This document shows positions 1 through 8,898 of a stretch of 64,000 nt of DNA, piece by piece; position 1 is the stretch's first letter; each line of letters starts with the position of its first letter. Source of the stretch: an uncultured Porphyromonadaceae bacterium (GTDB lineage: Bacteria; Bacteroidota; Bacteroidia; Bacteroidales; Muribaculaceae); contig CABUVO010000005.1 in NCBI GenBank assembly GCA_902495075.1, forward strand, positions 62,001-126,000. Reading direction: 5' to 3'. The notes beneath the pieces are model-generated. The model had not been told where the DNA came from, did no database searches, and saw nothing but the letters and a program-made list of their open reading frames with translations. The position numbers and the translations under genes are program-made.

Positions 1-1
1 T

Positions 2-322
2 ACGGGTGAACCGGCAACTTTGCCGGTTTCTGCCATTAAGACTAATGATGACGAAGTCGCGGGCACAATGTTTACCTTCGGTTCTTTGGCGAATGGCAAC
101 GTTTTAAATAAACTGACACTTTACTTTTGGATGACAGACGGAAAAAAGTATAAATATGAATTTGATGTGTCGCGCCAGATTGCTGATGCTCCCGACAAGA
201 TGAATGTTCTTATCACTGTCGGAAATATCGACCTGCCGGAATCCGGATCTCCATCGGGCGACGGAGCCTTCGATGTGACGGTTGACGGCTGGCAGACATA
301 TATTATTGATATAAATTCTTGA
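2..322 (+). CDS. C-terminal part of a fimbrillin-cluster protein, DUF5119-like (partial)
   Basis: The reading frame is open from the left window edge to a TGA at 320-322, so only the last about 106 codons are visible and the start lies outside. The visible part is beta-strand rich (LTLYFWMTDG, KYKYEFDVSRQI, MNVLITVGNI) and ends in a motif of the form FDVTVDGW followed by YIIDI. Tails of this kind occur in DUF5119-type lipoproteins, which commonly sit next to fimbrillin genes in Bacteroidales; that match is from memory and not certain. It lies 28 nt upstream of the fimbrillin-like gene on the same strand, so the two are probably co-transcribed. A role in surface or fimbrial assembly is inferred from context only. 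Confidence 0.5.
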   Translation, partial: TGEPATLPVSAIKTNDDEVAGTMFTFGSLANGNVLNKLTLYFWMTDGKKYKYEFDVSRQIADAPDKMNVLITVGNIDLPESGSPSGDGAFDVTVDGWQTYIIDINS

Positions 323-350
323 TTAATAAACAAATAAATAAAGCAATACT

Positions 351-1391
351 ATGAAAGCATTATCTTTAGTTTTAGCATCTGTTGTCGGAGCGGTAGTTGT
401 GTGCTCTTGTTCTGACCCGGAACCTATTGTTGAGCAGGATACCGGAAAGGCTATAAGTTTTGGCGCTCTTGTACCGAATGCCACGCGTTCAACAGCTACT
501 ACAACCGCTACGATCAATAGTTTTCGGGTTTATGCCTTTACCGCGGGCAAGCCTTATATGGAAAATGTCACGGTGAGTCGTGACGGTGCCACATGGTCAT
601 ACTCTCCCGTGATGTATTGGCCTGAAACGCCGGTTAATTTTTATGCATATAGTCCCGATATATCGGTTTCTCCCTCGGAAGAGCCTTCGGGGCTGAATAC
701 TATTGTCAACTATAGCAATCAGGGCGACACTGATTTCCTTTACGCTGTCAGTGTCGGGCAGGTTGCGAAATCAACTCCTGTCATGATGAATTTCCGGCAT
801 GCCATGTCGAAGGTGAATGTAAACTTGAGCAGTTCAAATTCAATGATAACCGTGAAAGTGTATCATGTGTCGCTACTTGATGTCAAGCACAAGGGTTCAT
901 TCACGTTCCCATCAACTTCTACAACTTCCGGTTCGCAACAGGGAGTTGGATATTGGAGCAATTTAAACTCCCCGATTGATATACTTACGTTTTATTCTTT
1001 CTCAGCGGATGAGGCGTTGACATTGACCAATACTCCGGTTGATGTTACGGAAAAGAATCTTGAGATTGATTATATGTTGCCACAGCCACTGGATAATGTA
1101 GATTTTAATGGGAACGAATTTACAGGAAATGCTATTCAGATAGATTGTGAGATTTTCGATGCGGCATCAGGTTCCAAGATATGGCCAAGACAAGACACGC
1201 CGGACTATTTGCTTGTGCCTCATACATCATGTGGGCGTTTAATATATCCGCTCACGACCTCGGATCTGACCGAATGGAAAATCGGATGCTCTTATATCTA
1301 TAATATAAAGATAGATAATCCTAATGTATTGAAACCCATTGACTTCAATGTTACGGTAGATGAATTCAATATTGACAATATTAGTCAGTAA
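351..1391 (+). CDS. Fimbrillin family lipoprotein (Mfa-like)
   Basis: This 346-residue protein begins with a lipoprotein signal peptide: MKA, a hydrophobic stretch, then VVCSC with the likely lipidated Cys at 18 or 20. The mature part carries fimbrillin hallmarks: a Thr/Ser-rich segment after the signal, a repeated YAFTAG/YAYSP beta-strand style, and the typical FRHAMSKVNVNL motif near residues 148-160. Fimbrillin-family proteins are exported as lipoproteins, processed, and assembled as shaft or tip subunits of type V pili or related surface fibres. The gene directly follows another likely fimbrial-cluster gene and is closed by a strong bidirectional terminator at 1415-1443. Subunit type (shaft or tip) cannot be told from the sequence. 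Confidence 0.8.
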   Translation: MKALSLVLASVVGAVVVCSCSDPEPIVEQDTGKAISFGALVPNATRSTATTTATINSFRVYAFTAGKPYMENVTVSRDGATWSYSPVMYWPETPVNFYAYSPDISVSPSEEPSGLNTIVNYSNQGDTDFLYAVSVGQVAKSTPVMMNFRHAMSKVNVNLSSSNSMITVKVYHVSLLDVKHKGSFTFPSTSTTSGSQQGVGYWSNLNSPIDILTFYSFSADEALTLTNTPVDVTEKNLEIDYMLPQPLDNVDFNGNEFTGNAIQIDCEIFDAASGSKIWPRQDTPDYLLVPHTSCGRLIYPLTTSDLTEWKIGCSYIYNIKIDNPNVLKPIDFNVTVDEFNIDNISQ

Positions 1392-1414
1392 TCTAAATAG
1401 ATAAGTAAGTAATA

Positions 1415-1443
1415 AAAACGCCGGGCAAATGTCCCGGCGTTTT
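1415..1443. terminator. Bidirectional Rho-independent terminator
   Basis: Perfect stem ACGCCGGG/CCCGGCGT (1418-1425 with 1433-1440) with a 7-nt loop, flanked by AAAA on the left and TTTT on the right. It can therefore end both the plus-strand fimbrillin gene and the minus-strand phosphatase gene, which converge here. Confidence 0.9.
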
Positions 1444-1453
1444 TAATATCTAT

Positions 1454-2002
1454 TTAGATGTATTTTTTAAGTTCATCGCAAGCATCCTCCAGCAGGTTTA
1501 GTACAATCTCAAAACCGGCGGCTCCCTCCCAGTAAGGATCCGGCACTGAATCGGCTTCGGGATAATGAACGGCGAAATCACTCATTCTTGCAATCTTCTT
1601 TTCAGCATCAAGAGTTGGAGCTGCTTCGTGAAGATTGTCGATATTTTGGTCGTCCATTCCTAAAATAAGATCGAAATAATCGAAATCAGAAGGACGGATT
1701 ACGCGGCTGTGATGTTCAAGTCTGAGACCTCTTGCGAACGCGGCATGACGCATTCTGCGATCGGGAAGATCTCCTGCATGACCTCCATAAAAACCGGCAG
1801 AGTCAAGTTCCGGACGGAGCGATGCGGGCAGATCTTTTGTGATGTGGCGCATAATTCCTTCAGCCGCAGGACTTCTGCAAATGTTGCCGAGACACACAAA
1901 CAGTATTCTTACAGGTCTGTCTTCAGCATCAGCCTGCATTCGGGCTCTCTTGACTGCATTAAGACTTGCCTCACCCGGCTTTTCTCTATATATCTTTTCC
2001 AT
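1454..2002 (-). CDS. Low-molecular-weight protein-tyrosine phosphatase
   Basis: Dephosphorylates phosphotyrosine (or small aryl phosphates) through a cysteinyl-phosphate intermediate in the cytoplasm. The P-loop signature CLGNICRS is present, with nucleophile Cys37 and Arg43 in the C-X5-R arrangement, and the DPY motif carrying the general acid lies near the C-terminus (SVPDPYW). The protein is 182 residues; about 30 residues at the N-terminus (rich in Lys, Arg and Glu) precede the core, which is longer than usual for the family. An internal ATG at 1937-1939 would give a standard-length enzyme. The longer start is kept because it lies one base after the GH97 stop codon, consistent with translational coupling. 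In Bacteroidales such enzymes are often linked to capsule regulation, but here the partner is a glycosidase gene. Confidence 0.9.
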   Translation of the reverse strand: MEKIYREKPGEASLNAVKRARMQADAEDRPVRILFVCLGNICRSPAAEGIMRHITKDLPASLRPELDSAGFYGGHAGDLPDRRMRHAAFARGLRLEHHSRVIRPSDFDYFDLILGMDDQNIDNLHEAAPTLDAEKKIARMSDFAVHYPEADSVPDPYWEGAAGFEIVLNLLEDACDELKKYI

Positions 2003-2003
2003 T

Positions 2004-4139
2004 TTAGAGAGGGAGGATGGAGATGGCGAAGCCGCCGCCGGCTGCTTCGTGGATCTTCATCTTGGTTTTGGGCGTTACCGTCTTTGTCTCGATCACATAT
2101 GCCTGAGGATTGTTCTTGTAGTGGGCATCTTTGGCATCACGATATACCACAGCTTTGTATTTGCCGGCAGGGAGGAAGCTGAAGTCAACTTCTGCTGTGC
2201 GCGGATCTGCGCCATTAGTGCCACCGACAAACCATTTCTCTTCACCTTTGGCTTTACGTGCCACTGTGAGATATTCCATCGGTTCCGCCTCAAGATAATA
2301 ACTCTTGTCCCAGTCGATAGCTACATCCTTGATAAACTGGAATGCATCCATAAATTTCTCGTAGGTTTCCGGGAAATCGGCTGCCATCTGCAGCGGACTC
2401 GACATAGTGACGTAAAGCGACAACTGATTGGTAAGAGTTGTGTTGACCCACGATGTGTTCTTTGGATTGTATTTGCGCATGTCATTCTCAAACAGACCGG
2501 GAGTATAATCCATAGGACCGCCAACAAGGCGTGTGAATGGAAGGATGGTGGTGTGGCTGGGTTTGCTGCCACCGAATGCCTGATACTCCGACCCGCGAGC
2601 CGATTCATTACCAATCAGGTTGGGCCATGTGCGGCAGATGCCTGTAGGACGCACAGCCTCATGTGCGTTAACCATAATCTTATAATCCGCAGCTTTCTCC
2701 ACGGCATATTGGTAATGATTTACGAGCCACTGGCTGAAGTGGTTGCTTCCGGCGGGAATGATATTGCCAACATAACCACTCTTCACAGCATCGTAGCCGT
2801 TATCTTTCATAAATTTATAAGCCTCATCCATGCGACGCTCGTAATTGCGCACAGAGCTTGAGGTCTCGTGATGCATGATCATCTTCACACCTTTCTCTTT
2901 TGCATAGTCACGGATAGCCGGAAGATCGAAATCGGGATAAGGAGTAACAAAATCGAAAACTTCATCCTTCATTTTACCTGACCAGTCTTCCCAGCCGGTG
3001 TTCCATCCTTCCACAAGCACACCATCGAAACCATGTTTGGCGGCAAAGTCGATGTATTTCTTCACGTTCTCGGTTGTGGCGCCATGCTTCCCATGAGGCT
3101 TGGTTTTGGTGTAATCCACCTTATCAAGATGGATATTGGGAAGATCGTTGGTATAGCTCCATTTGCTTTTACGATTGATCATTTCCCACCATACTCCAAC
3201 ATATTTCATAGGCTTGATCCAGCTTGTATCCTCAATCTTGCAAGGCTCGTTGAGATTAAGTGTTATTCGAGATGCAAGGATGTCACGCGCATCATCGCTC
3301 ACTATGATAGTACGCCAGGGAGTGACGCAATCAGTCTGCATGTATGCCTTGTCTCCAACTGCATCCGGAGTGAGGAGAGCCTTGAATGTATTGGTTTTGG
3401 TGTCAATTTCAAGATGCATGCAGGGATAATTGATAAGGGCAGCCTCATGAAGATTGATATATAAACCATCATCGCTTTTAAGCATTAAAGCTGTTTGCAC
3501 ACCGTTATCAACCGGGATGGTAGTCCAATCGTATGTCGGACCTCTGACCTCATCCATTTTCGAGGGAATCTCAGACATGCGGCTGCGGGTATAATCAAAC
3601 TCCTGGGTATCATAGTCGGCAGGAATCCAATAAGCCTCGTGGTCGGCAGGCATTGCAAACTCTGTCAACTCATCAGTAATGACGAAATAGCTGAGTTTCT
3701 TCTGCATCGGAAACTCATAACGGAAACCGAGTCCGTCATCAAAAAGACGAAAGCGAAGCGACATCAGACGTTTTGTGTCTTTCTGGCGCAGGTTGACAAC
3801 CATCTCCTTGTAGTTGTTGCGAATCTCTTTTTCCTCTCCCCATACCGGCTGCCAGGTCTCATCGACAGAAGTGGTATCTACCGATACCAACTCGAACCCA
3901 TCCTTGAGCGGAGTGCCGTCTTTTACTTGTTTTGTTTTCTTGATTTCAAATCCGAGACGACTTGGTTTTACAACCGTCTTCCCTTTGAAATCAAGTTCAT
4001 ACTGCGGTGCGCCTTCACTCGTAAGTGAAAACTTCATTGTCAGATCACCATCCGGCGACATAAGGGTCTGTCCCATTACCGGCATAACTGAAGCCGCAAA
4101 TAAGAAAAGAGCGGAACACCCCTTGAATTTTGTTGTCAT
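2004..4139 (-). CDS. GH97 alpha-glucosidase, SusB-like, inverting type
   Basis: A 711-residue secreted glycoside hydrolase with an N-terminal signal peptide ending near PVMGQ. The N-terminal beta-supersandwich is followed by the catalytic barrel. The glutamates known from Bacteroides SusB (E391, E439, E508, E532, recalled from the literature) map here with a constant offset of 14: E377 in LVEGWN, E425 in MHHET, E494 in VNAHEAVRPTG, E518 in ARGSE. The retaining subgroup has an Asp nucleophile; here that region reads AVKSGYVG, so the inverting alpha-glucosidase type is favoured. It likely releases glucose from alpha-glucans in the periplasm. It has its own promoter (4219-4249) and is followed after one base by the tyrosine phosphatase gene. 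Alpha-glucan activity does not fit the neighbouring galactan PUL, so it is probably a separate transcription unit. Confidence 0.93.
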   Translation of the reverse strand: MTTKFKGCSALFLFAASVMPVMGQTLMSPDGDLTMKFSLTSEGAPQYELDFKGKTVVKPSRLGFEIKKTKQVKDGTPLKDGFELVSVDTTSVDETWQPVWGEEKEIRNNYKEMVVNLRQKDTKRLMSLRFRLFDDGLGFRYEFPMQKKLSYFVITDELTEFAMPADHEAYWIPADYDTQEFDYTRSRMSEIPSKMDEVRGPTYDWTTIPVDNGVQTALMLKSDDGLYINLHEAALINYPCMHLEIDTKTNTFKALLTPDAVGDKAYMQTDCVTPWRTIIVSDDARDILASRITLNLNEPCKIEDTSWIKPMKYVGVWWEMINRKSKWSYTNDLPNIHLDKVDYTKTKPHGKHGATTENVKKYIDFAAKHGFDGVLVEGWNTGWEDWSGKMKDEVFDFVTPYPDFDLPAIRDYAKEKGVKMIMHHETSSSVRNYERRMDEAYKFMKDNGYDAVKSGYVGNIIPAGSNHFSQWLVNHYQYAVEKAADYKIMVNAHEAVRPTGICRTWPNLIGNESARGSEYQAFGGSKPSHTTILPFTRLVGGPMDYTPGLFENDMRKYNPKNTSWVNTTLTNQLSLYVTMSSPLQMAADFPETYEKFMDAFQFIKDVAIDWDKSYYLEAEPMEYLTVARKAKGEEKWFVGGTNGADPRTAEVDFSFLPAGKYKAVVYRDAKDAHYKNNPQAYVIETKTVTPKTKMKIHEAAGGGFAISILPL

Positions 4140-4218
4140 AAATATGATATTAGGTTGTTATTTTGTTCTTGAATGAAATCGAATATGTTTCGAAAGATAA
4201 TATATCGGATTTCTTTTG

Positions 4219-4249
4219 CAAAGATATTATAATTAATTTGAATATGCAA
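4219..4249 (-). promoter_or_regulatory. Bacteroidetes-type promoter for GH97
   Basis: On the minus strand TATCTTTG (4226-4219) matches the -7 consensus TAnnTTTG. A TTG at 4249-4247 lies 20 nt upstream, the usual spacing for the -33 box. The predicted transcript has a leader of about 75 nt before the GH97 start. Confidence 0.65.
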
Positions 4250-4341
4250 TCTTGGAGCAATATCTTTTCCTTTTTTAATAAAAGAACTCTTAAATAACCT
4301 TATATCAACACTTTTTAAGAAAACAGGTTATAGGTTATAGG

Positions 4342-4418
4342 TAAATTGGCACGCTTCGAACTTTTAGCGTCCGTCCTTGAAGAGGGCAGATGCGAGATTT
4401 CAGAGACGTGCCAATTTA
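4342..4418. repeat. 77-bp palindromic repeat element, copy A
   Basis: Bounded by perfect 12-bp inverted ends TAAATTGGCACG/CGTGCCAATTTA. The inner part can pair as a second stem (GCGTCCGTCC with GGGCAGATGC, imperfect) around a 7-nt loop TTGAAGA. It is the same length as copy B at 16175-16251 and differs from it at 6 of 77 positions. It lies 68 nt beyond the stop codon of the first GH53 gene. Confidence 0.9.
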
Positions 4419-4430
4419 TACTTGGAAACC

Positions 4431-4466
4431 AATTAATATAATTAATATAATTAATATAATTAATAT
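4431..4466. repeat. Short tandem repeat, four copies of AATTAATAT
   Basis: Four perfect head-to-tail copies of the 9-mer AATTAATAT, 20 nt before the GH53 stop codon in window orientation (that is, just downstream of the gene). Likely slippage-prone; no function visible. Confidence 0.95.
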
Positions 4467-4486
4467 ATGGAGTCGGTACAGTGCTG

Positions 4487-5545
4487 TTATTTAGTTTTGA
4501 ATGCATCCAATGCTACTGTTGGTGCGTCATTGTCGAAGCATCCGAGATTATAACCATCATTATAGCCATTAGGGGCTTGAGGTTCCCAATAGAATATACC
4601 CTCTACTTCTGTTCCCATCATTTTAGTGATTAATTGATTGCAAAGTTCACCTTGGTCATAAGGCATACCTATTTCGCAAATCATTACAGGTTTGTTGTAT
4701 TTCTGCTTCAGATGATTGATATTTGCGATGCAGTCATCGGCAATTTTCAACCAACCACCTGTTTCGCCCTGTTGTTCCGCCCAATAGGGATAGAGTGACA
4801 TGCCAATCATATCATATTTGCCTCCATTGTTTTCAAGGATGTCAAACATTCTGTCATACGCCCACTGGTTGTTCCCACCATCAAGATGGACAATAACCAT
4901 AGCATCCGGGAATACGGATTTGACAGCATCATACCCTGCGTTATTAAGTTGGGTAAGTTGAGCCGGATTATCGACTGATCCGACCGGAAGCATCATTCCG
5001 GGAGTCGTTTCGTTGCCGACTTGTACCCACTCTGGTGTTACGCCAACATTTTTCAAGGCAGTGAGAGTTTCTGTGACATGATTTCCAACTGCCTTGGTAA
5101 GCTCATCAAAAGAGAGATTTTTCCAAGCCTCCGGCATTTCCTGATGTCCTGGATCCGCCCAAGTATCAGAAAAATGGAAGTCTATCATGGTTCGGAGACC
5201 AAGGTTCTCTGCTCGACGGGCTTTGAGAACAACATCATCCATGTTGTTCCAACCGTCTTTGGGATTGACCCATACGCGAAGCCTTATTGAATTGACTCCA
5301 CAGTGGTCACGAAGGAGTTGCATACACTCCATTTCCTGACGGTCATCACCGGGAGTGTAGAACTTTCTTCCCTCCGACTCCATCTGGGTAAGCCAGCTTA
5401 CATCCGCACCACGGGCGAAGCCGGTTTCTTTAACTATATTTGATGTGTCCTCCTGTCGCGGATTAGTGACAGGTCCGTCTTCGGAGCAGCTGCAAAGGAA
5501 AGTGGCAGCCAATGCAAAAGCGGAAATTATTGTTGTCATTTTCAT
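4487..5545 (-). CDS. GH53 arabinogalactan endo-beta-1,4-galactanase (surface lipoprotein)
   Basis: Cleaves internal beta-1,4-galactosyl bonds of pectic galactan. The 352-residue protein starts with a lipoprotein signal (FLCSC, lipidated Cys20 likely) and the family start motif ARGADVSWL. Conserved GH53 segments follow: IRLRVWVNP, DFHFSDTWADP, and the acid/base Glu179 in VQVGNE, with the nucleophile Glu291 in ICEIGMPY. The length equals a single catalytic domain with no extra module. It is the last gene of the SusC-SusD-binding protein-GH53 run (10 nt after the preceding gene) and probably acts at the cell surface to make oligosaccharides for import. A second GH53 at 16302-17591 differs in export signal and C-terminus. 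Confidence 0.95.
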   Translation of the reverse strand: MKMTTIISAFALAATFLCSCSEDGPVTNPRQEDTSNIVKETGFARGADVSWLTQMESEGRKFYTPGDDRQEMECMQLLRDHCGVNSIRLRVWVNPKDGWNNMDDVVLKARRAENLGLRTMIDFHFSDTWADPGHQEMPEAWKNLSFDELTKAVGNHVTETLTALKNVGVTPEWVQVGNETTPGMMLPVGSVDNPAQLTQLNNAGYDAVKSVFPDAMVIVHLDGGNNQWAYDRMFDILENNGGKYDMIGMSLYPYWAEQQGETGGWLKIADDCIANINHLKQKYNKPVMICEIGMPYDQGELCNQLITKMMGTEVEGIFYWEPQAPNGYNDGYNLGCFDNDAPTVALDAFKTK

Positions 5546-5555
5546 TGAATTATGT

Positions 5556-7265
5556 TTATTTTAGGGAATAAGAATATGTCTGGGTTCCGAAGTCTACTCT
5601 AAGGATATATGTCTCTCCGACAGTCAGAGCATTATCACCGTCAAAACCTGTTGTCGCATCAGAGTGACCGAGAACAAGGTTTCCGTTACCGCCACCGAAG
5701 AAAAGGCTCCAATCATTATTTATAAGCACCTTGACACCCCACGGAGTTTCTTTCTCCTTTACAAATTCAGCGGTGAACACTTCCGGATTATCCTCAGACT
5801 GTACCATTGGATGTTCTGACCAGTCATCGTTGAGTCCGGTAAAAGTGACTGTTTCGACTTTTGTAAGCTGATATGTCAACTCTTTCATATTGAAATCCAT
5901 GACATACACTCCTTTCTCCGGCGCAGGGATATTGCCGTCTGATTCGGCAAGTATCAGACTACCACTTAGAGGTGTAGCTCCCTCGGCAGCCTTATAAGCC
6001 GGCTCCCAATCAGGTTGCGGATAAGCACGGTAGCCCCACTCGGAATCTATCCAGTGTGCGCCGCCGTAAGACAATGTGCCTTCATCATAGAGAGAAATGT
6101 AGTCATCGAAGCCGTCCCAGTTGATTACTCCGGAGAAATACAGCCGAGGTTCCGCTTCCGGTTCGGGAGCGGCCTCACCTACTCCAATTCTTAGTGCCAG
6201 CGGGTCAGATAAGTCAAGTACAAGAGTTGTCTCGCCGGCGGGAAGATTCATTGTAATTGTTGAGCCGGCCTCACCGAATGACAAGTTATCACTATTGCCC
6301 CAAAAAGCGACATTCTGTGCTATCGCGGGTCCCATATCGGTCGTCTCTTTGTTGTATAGACTGCCTTTACCGGTTACGGTGATAGTGACGGAAGCCGCAC
6401 TCGGCAGATTGACAGGCATTGTCCATTGGTTTGCCTTCATGTTGTAGGTCATTTCTCCATTAAGATCTCCACCTACATTAAGATTGTCAATATGCAGACC
6501 ACTCCACCAGCCTTCCTGAGTATTGAGTGTCGTGAAATAGCAACCTGCAGGATCAGGGAACCAGAAATTCCAGTGGTCATCATCAGATGAGGCGTGGAAA
6601 GTCATGCCTGCTTGCCCGAGATTACCCCAAACTATATTGTTGGCTTCACGGAACCACCAGTTTGTCCATCCGTTAACTCCCATGAATCCTTGATATATGC
6701 CGTTTTCTTCCGGTGAGGCAAGTTTCATAGAGGTCTCGTTCCAGTCTTTGTCGAGAACTGTGCCCAAAATAAGATGTAGTCTATAAGACTGTACCATTAC
6801 TTTAAGAGTGGAGGAATATAAAGGTTCAAGATTGGCTGCCAGAACTGACTTGATACGGATATATAAGGGAGCCTTTTCTTCCGCTTCATATCCCAGACGC
6901 CCTAATAAGGAATTCAGTTCTTCACATAGGAACTGGCGCGAGCGTACTCCTTTTTCGACACTGAGGTCAATGGTTGTGGTGAAGGATTCATCCTTTGAAA
7001 GCTGTATTGTTTCATCTGCCGCATTTACGGGTGCTTGGAGAAGTGTGTCGCTGAGGGTAAGTTTGCCATCGCCGCTCCAATATATTGTCATGGCAAGTGC
7101 CTGCGGATTATCAGGAGTCAACACGATATCTCCTGATGCGCCACCCAATGAAACTTCATCGGAGGGCTGAACGTACACCGGGTCGATGTCACTATCGCAG
7201 GATATGAGACAGAATGTCACGATTCCTGACAGCACTACGGTTCTTATTATATTATCGAGTTTCAT
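5556..7265 (-). CDS. SusE/SusF-type surface glycan-binding lipoprotein of the galactan PUL
   Basis: A 569-residue lipoprotein (LISC, lipidated Cys23) without a recognisable catalytic motif. An N-terminal SusE-like beta-sandwich (to about residue 160) precedes a Trp-rich middle part (GWTNWWFREAN, DDHWNFWFPD, EGWWSG) and two C-terminal SusE/F-like repeats with NDDWS and NNDWSLFFGG segments. Such aromatic platforms bind polysaccharide. The order SusC, SusD, this protein, GH53 matches the Bacteroides galactan locus, where the equivalent gene is a galactan-binding protein. An assignment to DUF5114 is plausible but from memory. Role: hold galactan at the cell surface near the SusCD importer. It is 9 nt downstream of susD, so almost surely in the same operon. 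Confidence 0.8.
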   Translation of the reverse strand: MKLDNIIRTVVLSGIVTFCLISCDSDIDPVYVQPSDEVSLGGASGDIVLTPDNPQALAMTIYWSGDGKLTLSDTLLQAPVNAADETIQLSKDESFTTTIDLSVEKGVRSRQFLCEELNSLLGRLGYEAEEKAPLYIRIKSVLAANLEPLYSSTLKVMVQSYRLHLILGTVLDKDWNETSMKLASPEENGIYQGFMGVNGWTNWWFREANNIVWGNLGQAGMTFHASSDDDHWNFWFPDPAGCYFTTLNTQEGWWSGLHIDNLNVGGDLNGEMTYNMKANQWTMPVNLPSAASVTITVTGKGSLYNKETTDMGPAIAQNVAFWGNSDNLSFGEAGSTITMNLPAGETTLVLDLSDPLALRIGVGEAAPEPEAEPRLYFSGVINWDGFDDYISLYDEGTLSYGGAHWIDSEWGYRAYPQPDWEPAYKAAEGATPLSGSLILAESDGNIPAPEKGVYVMDFNMKELTYQLTKVETVTFTGLNDDWSEHPMVQSEDNPEVFTAEFVKEKETPWGVKVLINNDWSLFFGGGNGNLVLGHSDATTGFDGDNALTVGETYILRVDFGTQTYSYSLK

Positions 7266-7274
7266 AATCTGTTA

Positions 7275-8888
7275 TCAGTATTGAGGATTTGACAAATTCG
7301 GATTAGCTGTAAGGTCTGTGCCCGGAATGGGATATATATTGAATTTATCGCTTACTGAACGACCATCCAATACGCCGCCTTTCCACTGCCATATGTATGA
7401 ATCCGAAGTGAATTTGCCGAAGCGGATAAGGTCTGTGCGTCGTATTGATTCAAGATACAGTTCACGACCACGTTCATCAAGCATAAAATCAATATTGAAA
7501 TCTGCATCTGATATTTTTCCGCTTTCATCATTTTTGTAGGCGCGAAGACGAACGGCGTTAACAAGGTCAAGAGCCTCAGATCTTGAAATTCCGGCACCGC
7601 CTCTGAGGAATGCCTCGGCAGCCATAAGATATACATCCGCAAGACGGAGCATCGGGTAATCCGTAGAGCATCCTGTCGCCGCGGAATTAGACGCGGCTAC
7701 ACCTTCATCTGTAAGATTGGTGAATTTCTCAAAGAAATATCCTTCCGACTGATTATCTATAGGCCCGGTAAAGAACTGTTCCTGACCGTCAGTATAGAAC
7801 ATGGCGCGTGAGTCATTGGTATTATTGACATCACCGAATTTAGAAGTAATCTCACCACGGGCCCGGAACATTCCCCAACCGTTTGTCAGACCATATTTGG
7901 CAGGATCTTGTGTGCTTGAATTGCCGCAGGAACCACAAACGAGATAGGTGCCTCCTCCCCATGTGACCGAGGTCGTGGCATCGCATACCATAGCGAAAAG
8001 TATTTCATGTGTACGTTTATGGTTGTCGGCATTGAAAAGTTTTGCATAATCCGGCTCAAGATGGAACGCCGGATTAGAGATTACTTTATGGCAAGCCGTG
8101 ATACATTCCGTGTAATATCTTGTATCGACATGTCCACGATAGATGGCACTATTGAGATACAGACGAGCGAGGAGTGCCCATGCTGTCGGTTTGCTTGCCC
8201 TTCCGTATTCATTCGTGTCGGGTAGGGCAGATGACGAACCCTCCGCAACCAGCTCTTTTAATTCACTTTCGATAAAATCAAAAAGACCGATTCCATCATA
8301 GGCTTCCGGGATAAAACCGGTGACAGGGGTGTTCTCATCAACTTTCGGACCTTTTCTATACAGGTCAAGTACCATCCAGTAGCTGAAAGCTCTCATGAAA
8401 CGAGCCTCTGAACGATATGCTCTGATTTCTTCCTGTTCGGTAGCAGAGAATCTGGAAAGAGATTCATCCGAACAATTTCGGAGAAACTCGTTGCAGAGGG
8501 TGATGTTGAAGAAAAGCCAGTAATACGAATCCGACACCCATGAATCCTTTGAACTCCAATTGATGTAGGTCAGATCCACAAGATTGTTTCCAGAAAGCCA
8601 TGTATTGGCAACTTCATCTGTTGCTGCTTCCTGAAGATTGAAATATCCTCGGGAGAAATCTTGTCCGTTGATTGTTGTGAGGTCGCCATTGTCACCGCCC
8701 TGTCCCTGTCCGGCAAGTACATATGAGGCATAAATCTTCGCAAGCACACGCTTGTAGTTCGCGGCATCGGTATACACATCTTTCGATGTAGTTTCTGTTA
8801 CAGGCATCTGGTCAAGGTCATCCGTACAACTACCAAGCATCAGTAGGATACCGACCATAAGTCCGTATAATATGTTTGTTTTTTTCAT
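7275..8888 (-). CDS. SusD/RagB-type nutrient-binding lipoprotein (galactan PUL)
   Basis: A 537-residue outer-membrane lipoprotein (LGSC, lipidated Cys21) that acts as the lid of the SusC transporter. Typical SusD features are the N-terminal CTDDLDQ segment, the helix-rich TPR-like core (EIRAYRSEARFMRAFSYW near residue 160), the PMLRLADVYLMAAEAF segment, and the family C-terminal pattern LDERGRELYLE followed by RRTDLIRFGKF and YPIPGTDL. It starts 10 nt after the susC stop. Substrate is inferred from the GH53 partners, not from the protein itself. Confidence 0.95.
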   Translation of the reverse strand: MKKTNILYGLMVGILLMLGSCTDDLDQMPVTETTSKDVYTDAANYKRVLAKIYASYVLAGQGQGGDNGDLTTINGQDFSRGYFNLQEAATDEVANTWLSGNNLVDLTYINWSSKDSWVSDSYYWLFFNITLCNEFLRNCSDESLSRFSATEQEEIRAYRSEARFMRAFSYWMVLDLYRKGPKVDENTPVTGFIPEAYDGIGLFDFIESELKELVAEGSSSALPDTNEYGRASKPTAWALLARLYLNSAIYRGHVDTRYYTECITACHKVISNPAFHLEPDYAKLFNADNHKRTHEILFAMVCDATTSVTWGGGTYLVCGSCGNSSTQDPAKYGLTNGWGMFRARGEITSKFGDVNNTNDSRAMFYTDGQEQFFTGPIDNQSEGYFFEKFTNLTDEGVAASNSAATGCSTDYPMLRLADVYLMAAEAFLRGGAGISRSEALDLVNAVRLRAYKNDESGKISDADFNIDFMLDERGRELYLESIRRTDLIRFGKFTSDSYIWQWKGGVLDGRSVSDKFNIYPIPGTDLTANPNLSNPQY

Positions 8889-8898
8889 TGTTCTTAAG

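Larger units (their letters stand above)
4140..4486. other. Non-coding gap between GH53 and GH97 genes
   Basis: This 347-nt stretch holds no credible gene. It contains the GH97 promoter, two and a half GGTTATA heptamers (4326-4343), the 77-bp palindromic element (4342-4418) and a four-copy 9-bp tandem repeat (4431-4466). A 63-codon frame across the repeats is low-complexity and not believed. Confidence 0.8.

Noticed and set aside
1839..2861. Plus-strand open frame of 340 codons opposite GH97 and the phosphatase
   Set aside because: Antisense to two clear genes with full catalytic motifs; composition is Cys/His-rich and shows no family motif.
4315..4506. 63-codon minus-strand frame containing repeated INY units
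   Set aside because: The repeat comes from the 9-bp AATTAATAT tandem repeat and the palindromic element; it also runs into the GH53 stop region.
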